A stretch of 64,000 nucleotides of DNA, from the NCBI RefSeq assembly GCF_026247885.1, contig NZ_CP110921.1:682001-746000 (forward strand). The letters are read 5' to 3'. Below are positions 34,682 through 44,400 of this stretch, one piece after another. This stretch comes from Methylococcus mesophilus. GTDB taxonomy: Bacteria > Pseudomonadota > Gammaproteobacteria > Methylococcales > Methylococcaceae. The notes beneath the pieces were generated by a model that made no database searches, was not told the origin of the DNA, and saw only the letters and a program-made list of their open reading frames with translations. The first letter of the stretch is position 1, and every line of letters starts with the position of its first letter. The position numbers were made by a program, and so were the translations under genes.

Positions 34682-35779
34682 CTACGCCTCCCACGAGTCC
34701 ACCCATTGTGACCTTGTTTGCCTCCCCAAGCCCCACGCCACATGCTCGCGCACCAGCGGAGATGCATCGTCGAGCCGCTGCCGCAAGGCATCCGCCAGTT
34801 CCGGTTGGGGCGGCGCGTTGCCGATGGCCACCGCCAGATTGCGCAGCCAGCGCTCATGGCCGATGCGGCGAATGGCCGACCCTTCCGTCCGGCATAGGAA
34901 TTCGGCCTCATCCCAGGCGAAGAACTCCTGCAGCAAGGCACGGTCGAGGCCCTGCCGCGGAAGGAAGTCGGCTTCCCCCGTCATCCGCGCGAAGCGGTTC
35001 CAGGGACAGACCATCTGGCAGTCGTCGCAGCCGTAGATGCGGTTGCCGATGCCGGGGCGCAGCGCCTCCGGAATCGATCCCTTGAGTTCGATGGTCAGAT
35101 AGGAGACGCAGCGGCGGGCGTCGAGCCGGTAAGGCGCGACGATCGCCTGGGTCGGACAGACGTCGATGCAGGCCCGGCATTGGCCGCAGTGGTTCGCAAC
35201 TGGCCGATCCGGAGCCAGCGGCAGGTTCGTGTAGATTTCGCCGAGAAAGAACCAGGAGCCGGCCTCGCGGTTGATGAGATTGGTGTGCTTGCCGATCCAG
35301 CCGAGTCCGGCGTTCTCCGCCAGCGCCTTTTCCAGCACCGGCGCGCTGTCGGTGTAGACCCGGTAGCCGAACGGGCCGACGTGCTGGGCGATCGTCTCCG
35401 CCAGCCTCTGCAGGCGGCGGCGCATCAGCTTGTGATAATCCCGTCCCAACGCGTAGCGCGACAGGTAGGCGGCGGCCGGGTCCGCCAGCACCTCTTTCAT
35501 GTCGCGCATGGATTCGGGCAGATAGTCCATCCGCACGCTGATGACCGACAGCGTGCCGGGCTCCAGCTCGGCTGGACGGCTGCGCTTCATCCCGTGCCGG
35601 GCCATGTAGTCCATTTCGCCGTGAAACCCCGCCGCCAGCCATTCGAGAAACCGGGCTTCGTTTTCGCCCAGGTCGACGCCGGCGAAGCCGATCTGCTGAA
35701 AGCCCTGCGCCCTGCCCCATTCGCGGATGCGTTCCTTCAGCTCCGCGAGGTCGGGGGATGAAATGGCGGCATGGGGCAC
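34682..35779 (-). CDS. queG: Epoxyqueuosine reductase
   Basis: Cobalamin- and iron-sulfur-dependent enzyme that performs the last step of queuosine synthesis in tRNA. The 365 residues contain two 4Fe-4S cluster motifs: CGQCRACIDVCPTQAI (about residue 193) and CDDCQMVCPWN (about 250), with the N-terminal RDYHKLMRRRLQRLAE region of the family. It is divergent from nnr with an 83-base gap, as in E. coli (yjeS and yjeF), which anchors the synteny of this locus. Confidence 0.95.
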   Translation of the reverse strand: MPHAAISSPDLAELKERIREWGRAQGFQQIGFAGVDLGENEARFLEWLAAGFHGEMDYMARHGMKRSRPAELEPGTLSVISVRMDYLPESMRDMKEVLADPAAAYLSRYALGRDYHKLMRRRLQRLAETIAQHVGPFGYRVYTDSAPVLEKALAENAGLGWIGKHTNLINREAGSWFFLGEIYTNLPLAPDRPVANHCGQCRACIDVCPTQAIVAPYRLDARRCVSYLTIELKGSIPEALRPGIGNRIYGCDDCQMVCPWNRFARMTGEADFLPRQGLDRALLQEFFAWDEAEFLCRTEGSAIRRIGHERWLRNLAVAIGNAPPQPELADALRQRLDDASPLVREHVAWGLGRQTRSQWVDSWEA

Positions 35780-35862
35780 TTAAGAATCCTTGGCGTAGTC
35801 ACGGGGTTCGGCCAGAATAGCGCCTTTCCCAGCCCTCCGCACAACGCGCCTTCGCCCACCCG

Positions 35863-37350
35863 ATGCCGCCCCATTCGAACGACACCCTTCCCACGTCACT
35901 TTTCACCGCGGCCCAAGTGCGGGCCATGGATCGCCATGCCATCGATGGCCTGGGGATTCCGGGACTGGAACTGATGCACCAAGCCGGCACAGCGACCTTC
36001 TCGGCGCTGCGCCGGCGCTGGCCGGACGCGAAGACCCTATCCGTGGTCTGCGGCCCCGGCAACAATGGCGGCGACGGCTATGTGATCGCACGGCTGGCGC
36101 TAGCGGCGGGCTTCGACGTCCGCGCCTATCCGGTAGGTCCGGTAGAGTGGCTGCGGGGCGATGCCGCGGCAGCGTTCGCGGAGTACCGGGACGCCGATGG
36201 GCCGGTGTTGAACTTCATTCCGCCCGGCTTCGAAGGCGCCGAAATCCTGGTCGACGCCCTGCTCGGCACCGGCCTGGACCGGGACGTGGCCGGTGAATAC
36301 GCCACCGTCATCGAGGCGGTCAACGAGTTCCCCGGTAAGGTGGTGGCCGTGGACATTCCGTCCGGACTCAACGCCGACACCGGGGCGGTTATGGGAAACG
36401 CGGTCCATGCCGATCTTACCGTCAGCTTCATCGGCCTCAAGCAGGGCCTGTTCACCGGCGCCGGTCCCGCGCATTGCGGCGCAATCGTCTTCGACGATCT
36501 GGATACGCCGCCGGAGATCCGGCTTGGGCAAACGCCTTCGTCGCGCTTGCTGCGGAGCGGTGAGTTCGCCCTGCTCCCCCGGCACAGGGATGCGCACAAA
36601 GGCCAATGCGGGCACGTGCTGGTGATCGGCGGGGAACACGGTTACAGCGGGGCGGCGCGGATGGCGGCCGAAGCGGCGGCACGCACCGGTGCGGGACTGG
36701 TCAGCATCGCCACCCGGGCGTCTCACTCGCCCCTGCTGAACCTGGGCCGGCCCGAGCTGATGGTGCACGGCGTCGAATCCGGCCGAGAGCTCGAGCCGCT
36801 GCTGGGGCGCGCATCGGTGCTGGCGCTCGGTCCAGGCCTCGGGCGGAGCGAATGGGCGAAGGCGTTATTCGACGCCGCCCTCAACTGCGGCAAACCGCTG
36901 GTGGTCGACGCCGACGCACTGAATCTGCTGGCGCACTACCCGCACTGGTGCGATCGCTGGGTGCTGACGCCGCATCCCGGCGAAGCCGCCCGCCTGCTCG
37001 ACCTCTCCGCCGCCGAAATCGAGCGCGACCGCTTCGCCGCCGTGTCCGCCTTGCAGCGGCGTTACGGCGGCATCGCCGTGCTCAAGGGCGCCGGCACGCT
37101 GATCGCAGGACCGGATGGCGTCCCGCATGTCGCCCGCTGGGGCAATCCCGGCATGGCCAGCGGCGGCATGGGCGACGTGCTAACCGGCGTGATCGCAGGA
37201 CTTCTGGCGCAGCGCGTTCCCCCGTTCGAAGCCGCCTGCCTGGGGGTTCGGATACATGGTCAGGCCGGCGATCTGGCCGCCTCGGGCGGCGAGCGGGGCC
37301 TCCTCGCCGGCGACGTGATCGAAGCCTTGCGCGCCTGCGTCAACCGGTGA
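35863..37350 (+). CDS. nnr: Bifunctional NAD(P)H-hydrate epimerase/dehydratase
   Basis: Repairs hydrated NADH and NADPH. The 495 residues combine an N-terminal epimerase (YjeF_N; CGPGNNGGDGYVIARL, VDALLGTGL, DIPSGLNADTG) with a C-terminal ADP-dependent dehydratase (VLALGPGLG, GAGTLIAGPDG, GNPGMASGGMGDVLTG). Its stop codon overlaps the GTG start of tsaE by four bases, as in the conserved nnr-tsaE operon. Its last ten codons are also found, degenerate, before the second tsaE copy at 47161. Confidence 0.95.
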   Translation: MPPHSNDTLPTSLFTAAQVRAMDRHAIDGLGIPGLELMHQAGTATFSALRRRWPDAKTLSVVCGPGNNGGDGYVIARLALAAGFDVRAYPVGPVEWLRGDAAAAFAEYRDADGPVLNFIPPGFEGAEILVDALLGTGLDRDVAGEYATVIEAVNEFPGKVVAVDIPSGLNADTGAVMGNAVHADLTVSFIGLKQGLFTGAGPAHCGAIVFDDLDTPPEIRLGQTPSSRLLRSGEFALLPRHRDAHKGQCGHVLVIGGEHGYSGAARMAAEAAARTGAGLVSIATRASHSPLLNLGRPELMVHGVESGRELEPLLGRASVLALGPGLGRSEWAKALFDAALNCGKPLVVDADALNLLAHYPHWCDRWVLTPHPGEAARLLDLSAAEIERDRFAAVSALQRRYGGIAVLKGAGTLIAGPDGVPHVARWGNPGMASGGMGDVLTGVIAGLLAQRVPPFEAACLGVRIHGQAGDLAASGGERGLLAGDVIEALRACVNR

Positions 37351-37768
37351 TCGTATACCTGCCCGACGAGGAGGCGACGCTGGCCTTCGCCGCCCGCCTG
37401 CAGACGACTCTGCCGCCCGGATACGTCGTGTTCCTCCACGGCAATCTGGGTGCCGGCAAGACCACCCTGGTGCGCGGTTATCTCCGCGCCGCCGGCTACC
37501 AGGGTACGGTGAAGAGCCCGACCTACACGCTGGTCGAGGAATATGCGCTGGCCGACCGCACCGTCTACCATTTCGACCTGTATCGCCTGAACGACCCGGA
37601 AGAATTGGAATGGATGGGCATCCGCGATTATTTCCGTCCGGACAGCCTGTGTTTCGTGGAATGGCCGGAGAAGGGCGAAGGCTTCCTGCCTCCGCCCGAC
37701 CTGGAGATTGACCTGGAACCGGAGAACACGGGAAGGCGGCTCAGGATCAGCCCGAATCCGTGTTCTGA
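37321..37768 (+). repeat. Left long direct repeat (nnr tail plus tsaE)
   Basis: About 448 bases are repeated at 47161-47606 in the same orientation. By hand I count about 28 differences plus a two-base indel, roughly 94% identity. Differences cluster in the first 50 bases and around 37499-37612, while the last 150 bases are nearly identical. The repeats bracket the defence-like island. Confidence 0.9.
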
Positions 37769-37787
37769 GCACGCCTCCCCGGCATGA
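37347..37787 (+). CDS. tsaE: tRNA threonylcarbamoyladenosine ATPase, copy 1
   Basis: ATPase that works with TsaB and TsaD in making t6A37 of tRNAs. The GTG at 37347 overlaps the nnr stop, indicating coupling. The P-loop [10 protein letters not shown] (about residue 32-41) and the [10 protein letters not shown] segment are intact. The 146-residue product ends SPNPCSEHASPA, whereas copy 2 ends SPNPF: a two-base insertion after the CCG at 37758-37760 shifts the frame and extends the tail by seven residues. The core should be functional. The 3' end marks the left boundary of the island. Confidence 0.93.
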   Translation: MIVYLPDEEATLAFAARLQTTLPPGYVVFLHGNLGAGKTTLVRGYLRAAGYQGTVKSPTYTLVEEYALADRTVYHFDLYRLNDPEELEWMGIRDYFRPDSLCFVEWPEKGEGFLPPPDLEIDLEPENTGRRLRISPNPCSEHASPA

Positions 37788-37858
37788 ACTGGCTGGTAAC
37801 AATCATCTACTTCACCGTCAAACTGAGTTTCGACCGGCTACAGACGTCGGCGTTGAGG

Positions 37859-38003
37859 CAGCCGATCAACCACCGATGGATCGATCGCCAAGGCTTACCC
37901 GTACATCGGGTCGGGCACCCGTGAAAATTCAAGGTGTTCGAGATTGATGAATGGATGCGTGCCGGGGACACAGCGACGATCCGAATTCAAAATTCAAATG
38001 AAT
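37859..38003 (+). pseudogene. Remnant of an excisionase-type helix-turn-helix regulator
   Basis: Reading from 37859 gives HRWIDRQGLPVHRVGHP, a TGA at 37922-37924, then KFKVFEIDEWMRAGD. Apart from the stop this matches the C-terminal half of small HTH_17/MerR-like proteins, in which the stop position is normally Trp (LWKFK). The N-terminal half is not recognisable upstream to the tsaE end. Such small regulators often precede restriction or defence operons. It is most likely a dead 5' gene of the island. Confidence 0.6.
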
Positions 38004-38023
38004 CGCGCGATTGAGGGGAATAG

Positions 38024-41000
38024 ATGCCAAGAATCTTCGACAACATAGAAAATCCGCTGCTGCCCGCATTGCAAGAAACGCTCAAGGTCGCAGAGCGCGC
38101 GGATTTCTGCGTTGGGTACTTCAACCTTCGCGGCTGGAGCCATCTTTCCGAGTATGTTGATCGCTGGGGTGGCGGTGACGGCCAAAGCTGCCGATTGCTA
38201 GTTGGCATGCATATCGCTCCAAGTGACGAACTGCGACGAGCTCTTCGAAGCCGTGAAGACGAGGATTTACTCGACAATCAGACCGCGCTTCGGGAGAAGC
38301 GCCGCATTGCAGAAGAATTCCGCGAACAGCTGACTTTCGGTGTGCCAACCAATGAAGATGAGGCCGCGCTGCGGCAACTCTCTGCGCAGATTCGTGCGAA
38401 AAAATTACTAATAAAGATTTACTTACGTCACCCGCTACACGCCAAGCTCTACTTGCTGCATCGACAGGACGCCAACAACCCGGTCACCGGCTTTCTCGGC
38501 AGCTCAAACCTGACACTCGCGGGCCTTGCCAAACAGGGGGAACTGAACGTCGATGTGCTGGAGCACGACGCCTGCAACAAACTGGTGGATTGGTTTGAAG
38601 ACCGCTGGCGGGACCGCTGGTGCATCGATATTTCCAAGGAACTGGCAGACATCATCGACGAGAGCTGGGCGGGGGAACGTCTGGTGCCGCCCTATCACGT
38701 CTACCTTAAGATGGCATTTCACCTGGCTCAGGAAGCGCGTGCCGGCCTTTCAGAGTTTCGCATTCCCTCGGTTTTTGGCGAAACGCTGTTCGACTTCCAG
38801 GTCGCTGCCGTCAAAATTGCCGCCCACCACCTGAACAAGCGTGGCGGCGTGCTGATCGGCGACGTGGTCGGTCTGGGCAAGTCGATGATGGCCACCGCAC
38901 TCGCCAAGGTATTCGAGGACGATTACCACACCGAAACGCTCATCATCTGCCCCAAGAACCTTGTTTCGATGTGGGAAGACTATGCCCACCGGTATCGCCT
39001 GCACGCCAAAGTACTGCCGCTATCCAAAGTACTGACCGAACTCCCGGAGAAAACCCGACGTTACCGGTTGGTCCTTATCGATGAATCCCACAACTTGCGC
39101 AACAAGGAGGGTAAGCGCTGGAAAGTCATCCGCGAGTACATCGAGCGCAATGACAGCCTTACCGTTCTGCTCTCGGCCACACCTTACAACAAGACCTACC
39201 TCGACCTTTCCGCGCAACTGGCCTTGTTCCTGAATGAAGATGCAGACATCGGTATCCGCCCCGAAAAACTGCTGACCGAGTTGGGCGGCGAGCACGAATT
39301 CATCCGCCGTCATCAGTGTGGCGTGCGATCGCTGGCAGCATTCGAGAAGAGCGAAATTCCCGATGACTGGCGCGATCTCATGCGCCTGTACATGGTGCGC
39401 CGCACGCGCGGCTTCATCATGCAGCACTACACCCACGAAGACGAGCGTGGCAAATACCTACTGTTCTCGGATGACCGGAAATCCTACTTTCCGAAGCGCC
39501 TGCCCAAGAACCTCAGTTTCAAAATCGATGATGCGAATCCGTCTGACCCCTACGCACGCTTCTACAGCGAACCGGTGGTCAATGCGATCAACGAACTGAT
39601 CCTGCCGCGCTACGGCCTGGGCAACTACATCGCCCCCAAGCCCAAGACGCCACCCACGCCGCATCAGGCGAAGGTTATCGAGGGGCTTTCTCGCGCCGGC
39701 ACGCGCCTGATGGGCTTTTGCCGCACCAATCTGTTCAAACGCCTGGAAAGTGCCGGCCCGGCATTCATCCTGTCCATCGAGCGCCACATCCTGCGCAACT
39801 TCATTGTCTTGCACGCCATTGAGAACGGTCTGGACATCCCGCTGGGCACGCAGGATGCCGAACTGCTCGATACACGCCACTACGACGAAGATCCCGATGG
39901 CCTGCTGGCGGATGACAATGGTGACGATGACGTTACCGATCCGACGGCCACCAATGGCCTGCGCACCGAGGCCGACTACCGCGCCCGCGCTGCCAAGGCC
40001 TATGAGGCCTACAGCGGTGCGCTGAAAAGCCGCTTCAAATGGCTTCCGGGAACACTGTTCGTCAAGGCGCTTGCCAAAGACCTGCTCTCGGATGCGCTGT
40101 CGCTGTTGAAAGTCTTGGCGATGTGCGGCGAATGGAATCCAAAGCAAGATACGAAACTCGATGCCCTGATCGATTTGATCGAGAAACGCCATCCGAAGGA
40201 AAAGCTCCTCGTATTCACCCAGTTTGCCGACACGGCCCGTTATCTCAATGCACAGTTGGTCGCACGTGGTATCAAACAAGTGGAGGAGGCCACCGGGCAG
40301 AGCGCAGACCCGACCTCGTTGGCCTGGCGTTTTTCGCCGGAATCGAACGGCAAACGCGAGCAGATCAAAAAGGCCGAAGAGCTGCGTGTGCTGATTGCGA
40401 CCGATGTGCTCTCCGAAGGCCAGAACCTGCAAGACGCGCACATCATCGTCAACTACGATCTGCCCTGGGCCATCATCCGGCTGATTCAACGTGCCGGCCG
40501 CGTCGACCGTATCGGCCAGCACTCCGACACCATCCTCTGCTACTCTTTTGTCCCGGCCGAAGGGGTGGAGCGGCTCATCAACCTGCGCGCCCGGGTCAAG
40601 CAACGCCTAATCGAAAACGCCGAGGTTGTGGGTTCCGACGAAAGCTTCTTCGACGACGACACCGACGAAGAACTGATCCGCGATCTCTACACCGAGAAGA
40701 ACGGCATCCTCGACGACGACGGCGACACCGAGGTCGATCTGGCCTCCTACGCATACCAGATATGGAAGAACGCCACGGATGCCGATCCATCGCTGGCAGC
40801 CAAGATCGAGGCCATGCCCAACGTCGTCTACGCCACCAAGGCCCACGAGCACAATCCAGCATCACCTCGGGGCGTGCTGGTTTATATGCGCACCGCCCAG
40901 GGCAACGACGCGCTGGCCTGGATGGACAAAGCCGGCAAGCCGGTCACCCAGTCCCAGCTCACCATTCTGAAAGCCGCCGCCTGTGCGGCGGACACGCCGC

Positions 41001-41404
41001 CCCTGCCACGTACCGAGCATCACCACACGCTCACGCAGCAAGGTCTGGCTCACATTGTTGAAGAAGAAAAATCCTTCGGCGGTGCGCTGGGCCGACCCTC
41101 GGGCGCGCGCTTCAAGGCCTTCGAGCGCCTCAAGCGCTTCCGCGAAGGGCTGGGCGACAAACGCGATCTGTTCATCACCGACGAATACGTGCGCCGCATC
41201 GACCGGGTGATGGAAGAAATCTACCGTTATCCGCTCTACCAGTCGGCTACCGACAGCCTCAACCGCCAGATCAAGGCCGGCATTGGCGACCACCAGCTAC
41301 TGGACATCGTTTTCTCTCTGCGCGAAGACGGGCGTTTGTGCGTGATTGACGATCAAGATCAGCAGAAAGAGTCCAAACTCATCTGCTCGATGGGCCTGGC
41401 CTGA
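38024..41404 (+). CDS. PLD-like nuclease/SNF2-type helicase fusion
   Basis: Encodes 1126 residues; gagggg lies upstream of the ATG. The N-terminal domain is phospholipase D-like (HAKLYLLHR near 138, GFLGSSNLTLAGLAKQGE), although the aspartate of the classical HKD motif is His here. A superfamily 2 helicase follows: motif I GDVVGLGKS (about 279-287), DESHN motif II (about 353), SATPYNKT, and the C-terminal core LIATDVLSEGQNL with QRAGRVDRIGQ. PLD-helicase fusions are known in defence loci such as DISARM-related ones. Predicted to translocate on DNA and possibly cleave it. The adjacent gene is a DNA methyltransferase. Confidence 0.88.
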   Translation: MPRIFDNIENPLLPALQETLKVAERADFCVGYFNLRGWSHLSEYVDRWGGGDGQSCRLLVGMHIAPSDELRRALRSREDEDLLDNQTALREKRRIAEEFREQLTFGVPTNEDEAALRQLSAQIRAKKLLIKIYLRHPLHAKLYLLHRQDANNPVTGFLGSSNLTLAGLAKQGELNVDVLEHDACNKLVDWFEDRWRDRWCIDISKELADIIDESWAGERLVPPYHVYLKMAFHLAQEARAGLSEFRIPSVFGETLFDFQVAAVKIAAHHLNKRGGVLIGDVVGLGKSMMATALAKVFEDDYHTETLIICPKNLVSMWEDYAHRYRLHAKVLPLSKVLTELPEKTRRYRLVLIDESHNLRNKEGKRWKVIREYIERNDSLTVLLSATPYNKTYLDLSAQLALFLNEDADIGIRPEKLLTELGGEHEFIRRHQCGVRSLAAFEKSEIPDDWRDLMRLYMVRRTRGFIMQHYTHEDERGKYLLFSDDRKSYFPKRLPKNLSFKIDDANPSDPYARFYSEPVVNAINELILPRYGLGNYIAPKPKTPPTPHQAKVIEGLSRAGTRLMGFCRTNLFKRLESAGPAFILSIERHILRNFIVLHAIENGLDIPLGTQDAELLDTRHYDEDPDGLLADDNGDDDVTDPTATNGLRTEADYRARAAKAYEAYSGALKSRFKWLPGTLFVKALAKDLLSDALSLLKVLAMCGEWNPKQDTKLDALIDLIEKRHPKEKLLVFTQFADTARYLNAQLVARGIKQVEEATGQSADPTSLAWRFSPESNGKREQIKKAEELRVLIATDVLSEGQNLQDAHIIVNYDLPWAIIRLIQRAGRVDRIGQHSDTILCYSFVPAEGVERLINLRARVKQRLIENAEVVGSDESFFDDDTDEELIRDLYTEKNGILDDDGDTEVDLASYAYQIWKNATDADPSLAAKIEAMPNVVYATKAHEHNPASPRGVLVYMRTAQGNDALAWMDKAGKPVTQSQLTILKAAACAADTPPLPRTEHHHTLTQQGLAHIVEEEKSFGGALGRPSGARFKAFERLKRFREGLGDKRDLFITDEYVRRIDRVMEEIYRYPLYQSATDSLNRQIKAGIGDHQLLDIVFSLREDGRLCVIDDQDQQKESKLICSMGLA

Positions 41405-41427
41405 GCCCACAGGGGAAAGAAAAGAAC

Positions 41428-44400
41428 ATGACGATTGACGCCGCCCGCTTCCAGAAACTGCTTGGCGAATTCAAGCTGGAGCAGCTTTTCAACGAACTCG
41501 GTTGGGAGCGCCCCCACCTCAAGCCGCAGGCCATAACGGCTAACGGCGAGTCTTTCTCGCTGACCAACATCGCGCACAAGCGTGGCGTGGCTGTCTTCCG
41601 CTGTTCGCCGGATAGCAGTGGCAAGGTGCCCGCGCGACCGATGCTGCTCAAGATCGAGAAAGAAGCCGCCAAGCTCGCCCACGAGCATCTCTTGGTCTTT
41701 GCCGATGCCGGTGAAACCATGCTCACCTGGCTGTGGGTGTCGCGTGCGCCGGGACAGCCCACCACGACCCGCACGCATACCTGGCACAAGGGGCAGAGCG
41801 GCGAATCATTGCGGCAGAAGCTCACGCAGATAGTCTGGTCGCTGGAAGAGGAAGAGGCCATCACCCTCACCGACGTGATCACCGGCTTGCGCAACGCTTT
41901 TGACCGCGACCGCATTTCCAAGAGCTTTTACGACAAGTTCAAGGCCCAGCACGAAGCCTTCGCCGATTTCATCGAGGGCCTCTCCGCTGCCAGCGACAAG
42001 GCCTGGTATGCCTCGCTGATGCTCAACCGGCTGATGTTCGTCTACTTCATCCAGAAGAAGGGTTTTCTGGATGGTGATGAAAATTATCTGGCCAATCGGA
42101 TGGCTCAGGTTCAGGCCGCGGCCGGCAAGGGCAAGTTCCACAGCTTCTACCGCCAGTTCCTGCGTCGCCTGTTTCACGAAGGTCTTGGTCAGGCCAAGGG
42201 CGAGCGCAACCCCGAACTCACCCGCCTGATCGGTGATGTGCCGTATCTGAACGGCGGCCTCTTCTCTCTGCACGAATTGGAAGAAGCCAACCCAAGCATC
42301 GAGGTACCCGACGAAGCCTTCGAACGCCTGTTCGCTTTCTTCGACGCCTGGGACTGGCACCTCGATGACCGGCCGCTCGCCAGCGGGAAGGAAATCAATC
42401 CCGATGTGCTCGGCTACATCTTCGAGAAATACATCAACCAGAAGCAGATGGGGGCGTACTACACCAAGGAAGACATCACCGAATACATCAGCAAGAACAC
42501 AGTCGTGCCGCACCTGATCGAGCAGGCACGCGAGCGCTGCAAGGTCGCGTTCGACGGCGAAGCCTCGGTGTGGAACCTGCTCAAAGCCGACCCCGACCGC
42601 TATGTCTACCCGGCGATGAAAACCGGAGTTATCGACGCTGCCGGCAACGTCGTGCCCGAAACCGCTTTGCCCGACTTTGTGCAAGCCGGCATGAAGGACG
42701 CCAAGGCACGGATGTTCGAACGCCGCTATAACCTCGGCGAAGCCGTGTTCCACACCGCCTTCGGCGAGCGCGGCACGCTGCCCACCGAAACCTGGCGCGA
42801 ATACGTTGAGCGCCGCAGCCGCTGCCTGGCCGTGCGTGGCAAACTGGTCAGGGGCGAAGTGAAGAGCGCCGACGATCTCATCACCCTCAACCTCAACATC
42901 CGCCAGTTTATGCAGGACGTCATCGACACCTGCACCGGCCCCGACCTGTTGCGCGCCGTCTGGCAGGCCATCGTCGGGCACGTGCCGGAAAAAGCGAACG
43001 AAAAGTTCCGTCACGGCATCACCATCCTCGACCCCACATGTGGTTCGGGCGCCTTCCTCTTCGCCGCACTGGGCGTCCTGGAACCGCTCTACGAAGCCTG
43101 CCTGGAGCGCATGGAGGGTTTTGTCGAGGATGCGAAAAAGCTCGGCAAGGCCGGGGAGGCCGATTTCGCCAAGGTGCTGGCCGAAGTGGACAAGCACCCT
43201 TCGCGCCGCTACTACATCTTCAAGAGCATCATCCTGCACAACCTCTTCGGCGTGGACATCATGGCCGAGGCGGTGGAAATCTGTAAGCTGCGCCTCTTCC
43301 TCAAACTGGTGTCGCAAGTGGATGCCGGGCGCGAACTCGAGCCGCTGCCCGACATCGACTTCAATATCCGTGCCGGCAACACCCTGGTCGGCTACGCCAC
43401 CGAAGCCCAGTTCGACTCCATCGGTACAGGGAAGATGGAGTACGGTGAGCAGCAAGATCACAAGGCACGAATCAAAGCTGATCTGGCGGACCTTGCTGAT
43501 GCCTTCGATTTCTTTCGCGGGCAGCAGACCGTGCATGGCGGCAAGGTTACGGCGGACGACAAACGCAAGCTGCGTGACAAACTGAACGGCCTGAGTCTGG
43601 AACTGGATCGGTATCTGGCCCGCAACTATGGTATCGACCCCGACAAGGCCAAGCCCCTCGCCGCCTGGCGCGAGAGCCACCAGCCTTTCCACTGGTTTGC
43701 CGAGTTCTACGGCGTAATGAGGGGGGGCGGATTCGATGTGGTGATTGGGAATCCGCCGTATGTCGAGTACAAGGATGTCAAGCAAAGCTATACGGTCCGC
43801 GCGTTTCAAAGCGAAAGTTGCAGCGACCTATATGCGTTTAGTACTGAGCGGTCCGTGGAGATTATTGGAACCCAAGGACGTCTCGGCCTGATCGTACCAA
43901 TTTCTGTTTTCGGAACCGATGGCTTTCAGCCGTTGCAACGTCTTGTTCTTGATGCAATCAATCCGATTTGGGTATCAAGTTTCTCGAATCGCCCGTCTCA
44001 GTTGTTTGATGGAGCCCAAAAGAGACTAACCATACTTTTGGGGCGACAATCAGTTGAACGTTCCGGGGCAATCTACACGGCTCGGTATTATCGATGGAAG
44101 CGCGAAGAATTCGAAAGCCTTTTCCGATCTCGAATTACATACGTTGCACAGGACTCCGCGTTCCGCGTGTTCCCGGCGTCGCTTGAGAAACTGGGTAGCA
44201 CTATCGAGACAAAGGCATTTGAGCAGTTGGTTGCATCCAGGGAGAGGTTAGCGGCGGCGACAGCTCGAACGGGCCAGTCGAAGGTCTATTACACAAGGAA
44301 GTTCGGGTATTTTCTCGCCTTCCTGGATTTCGTGCCTGAGGTGGTCAATAGCAGGTCTGGGGTTCGGGTTCTACCGTCTGAGCTCAAGGAGCTCGGATTC

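Noticed and set aside
41806-43809. A 667-codon minus-strand open frame opposite the methyltransferase
   Set aside because: The plus-strand product has DPTCGSGAF and NPPY motifs; the antisense translation has no recognisable features.
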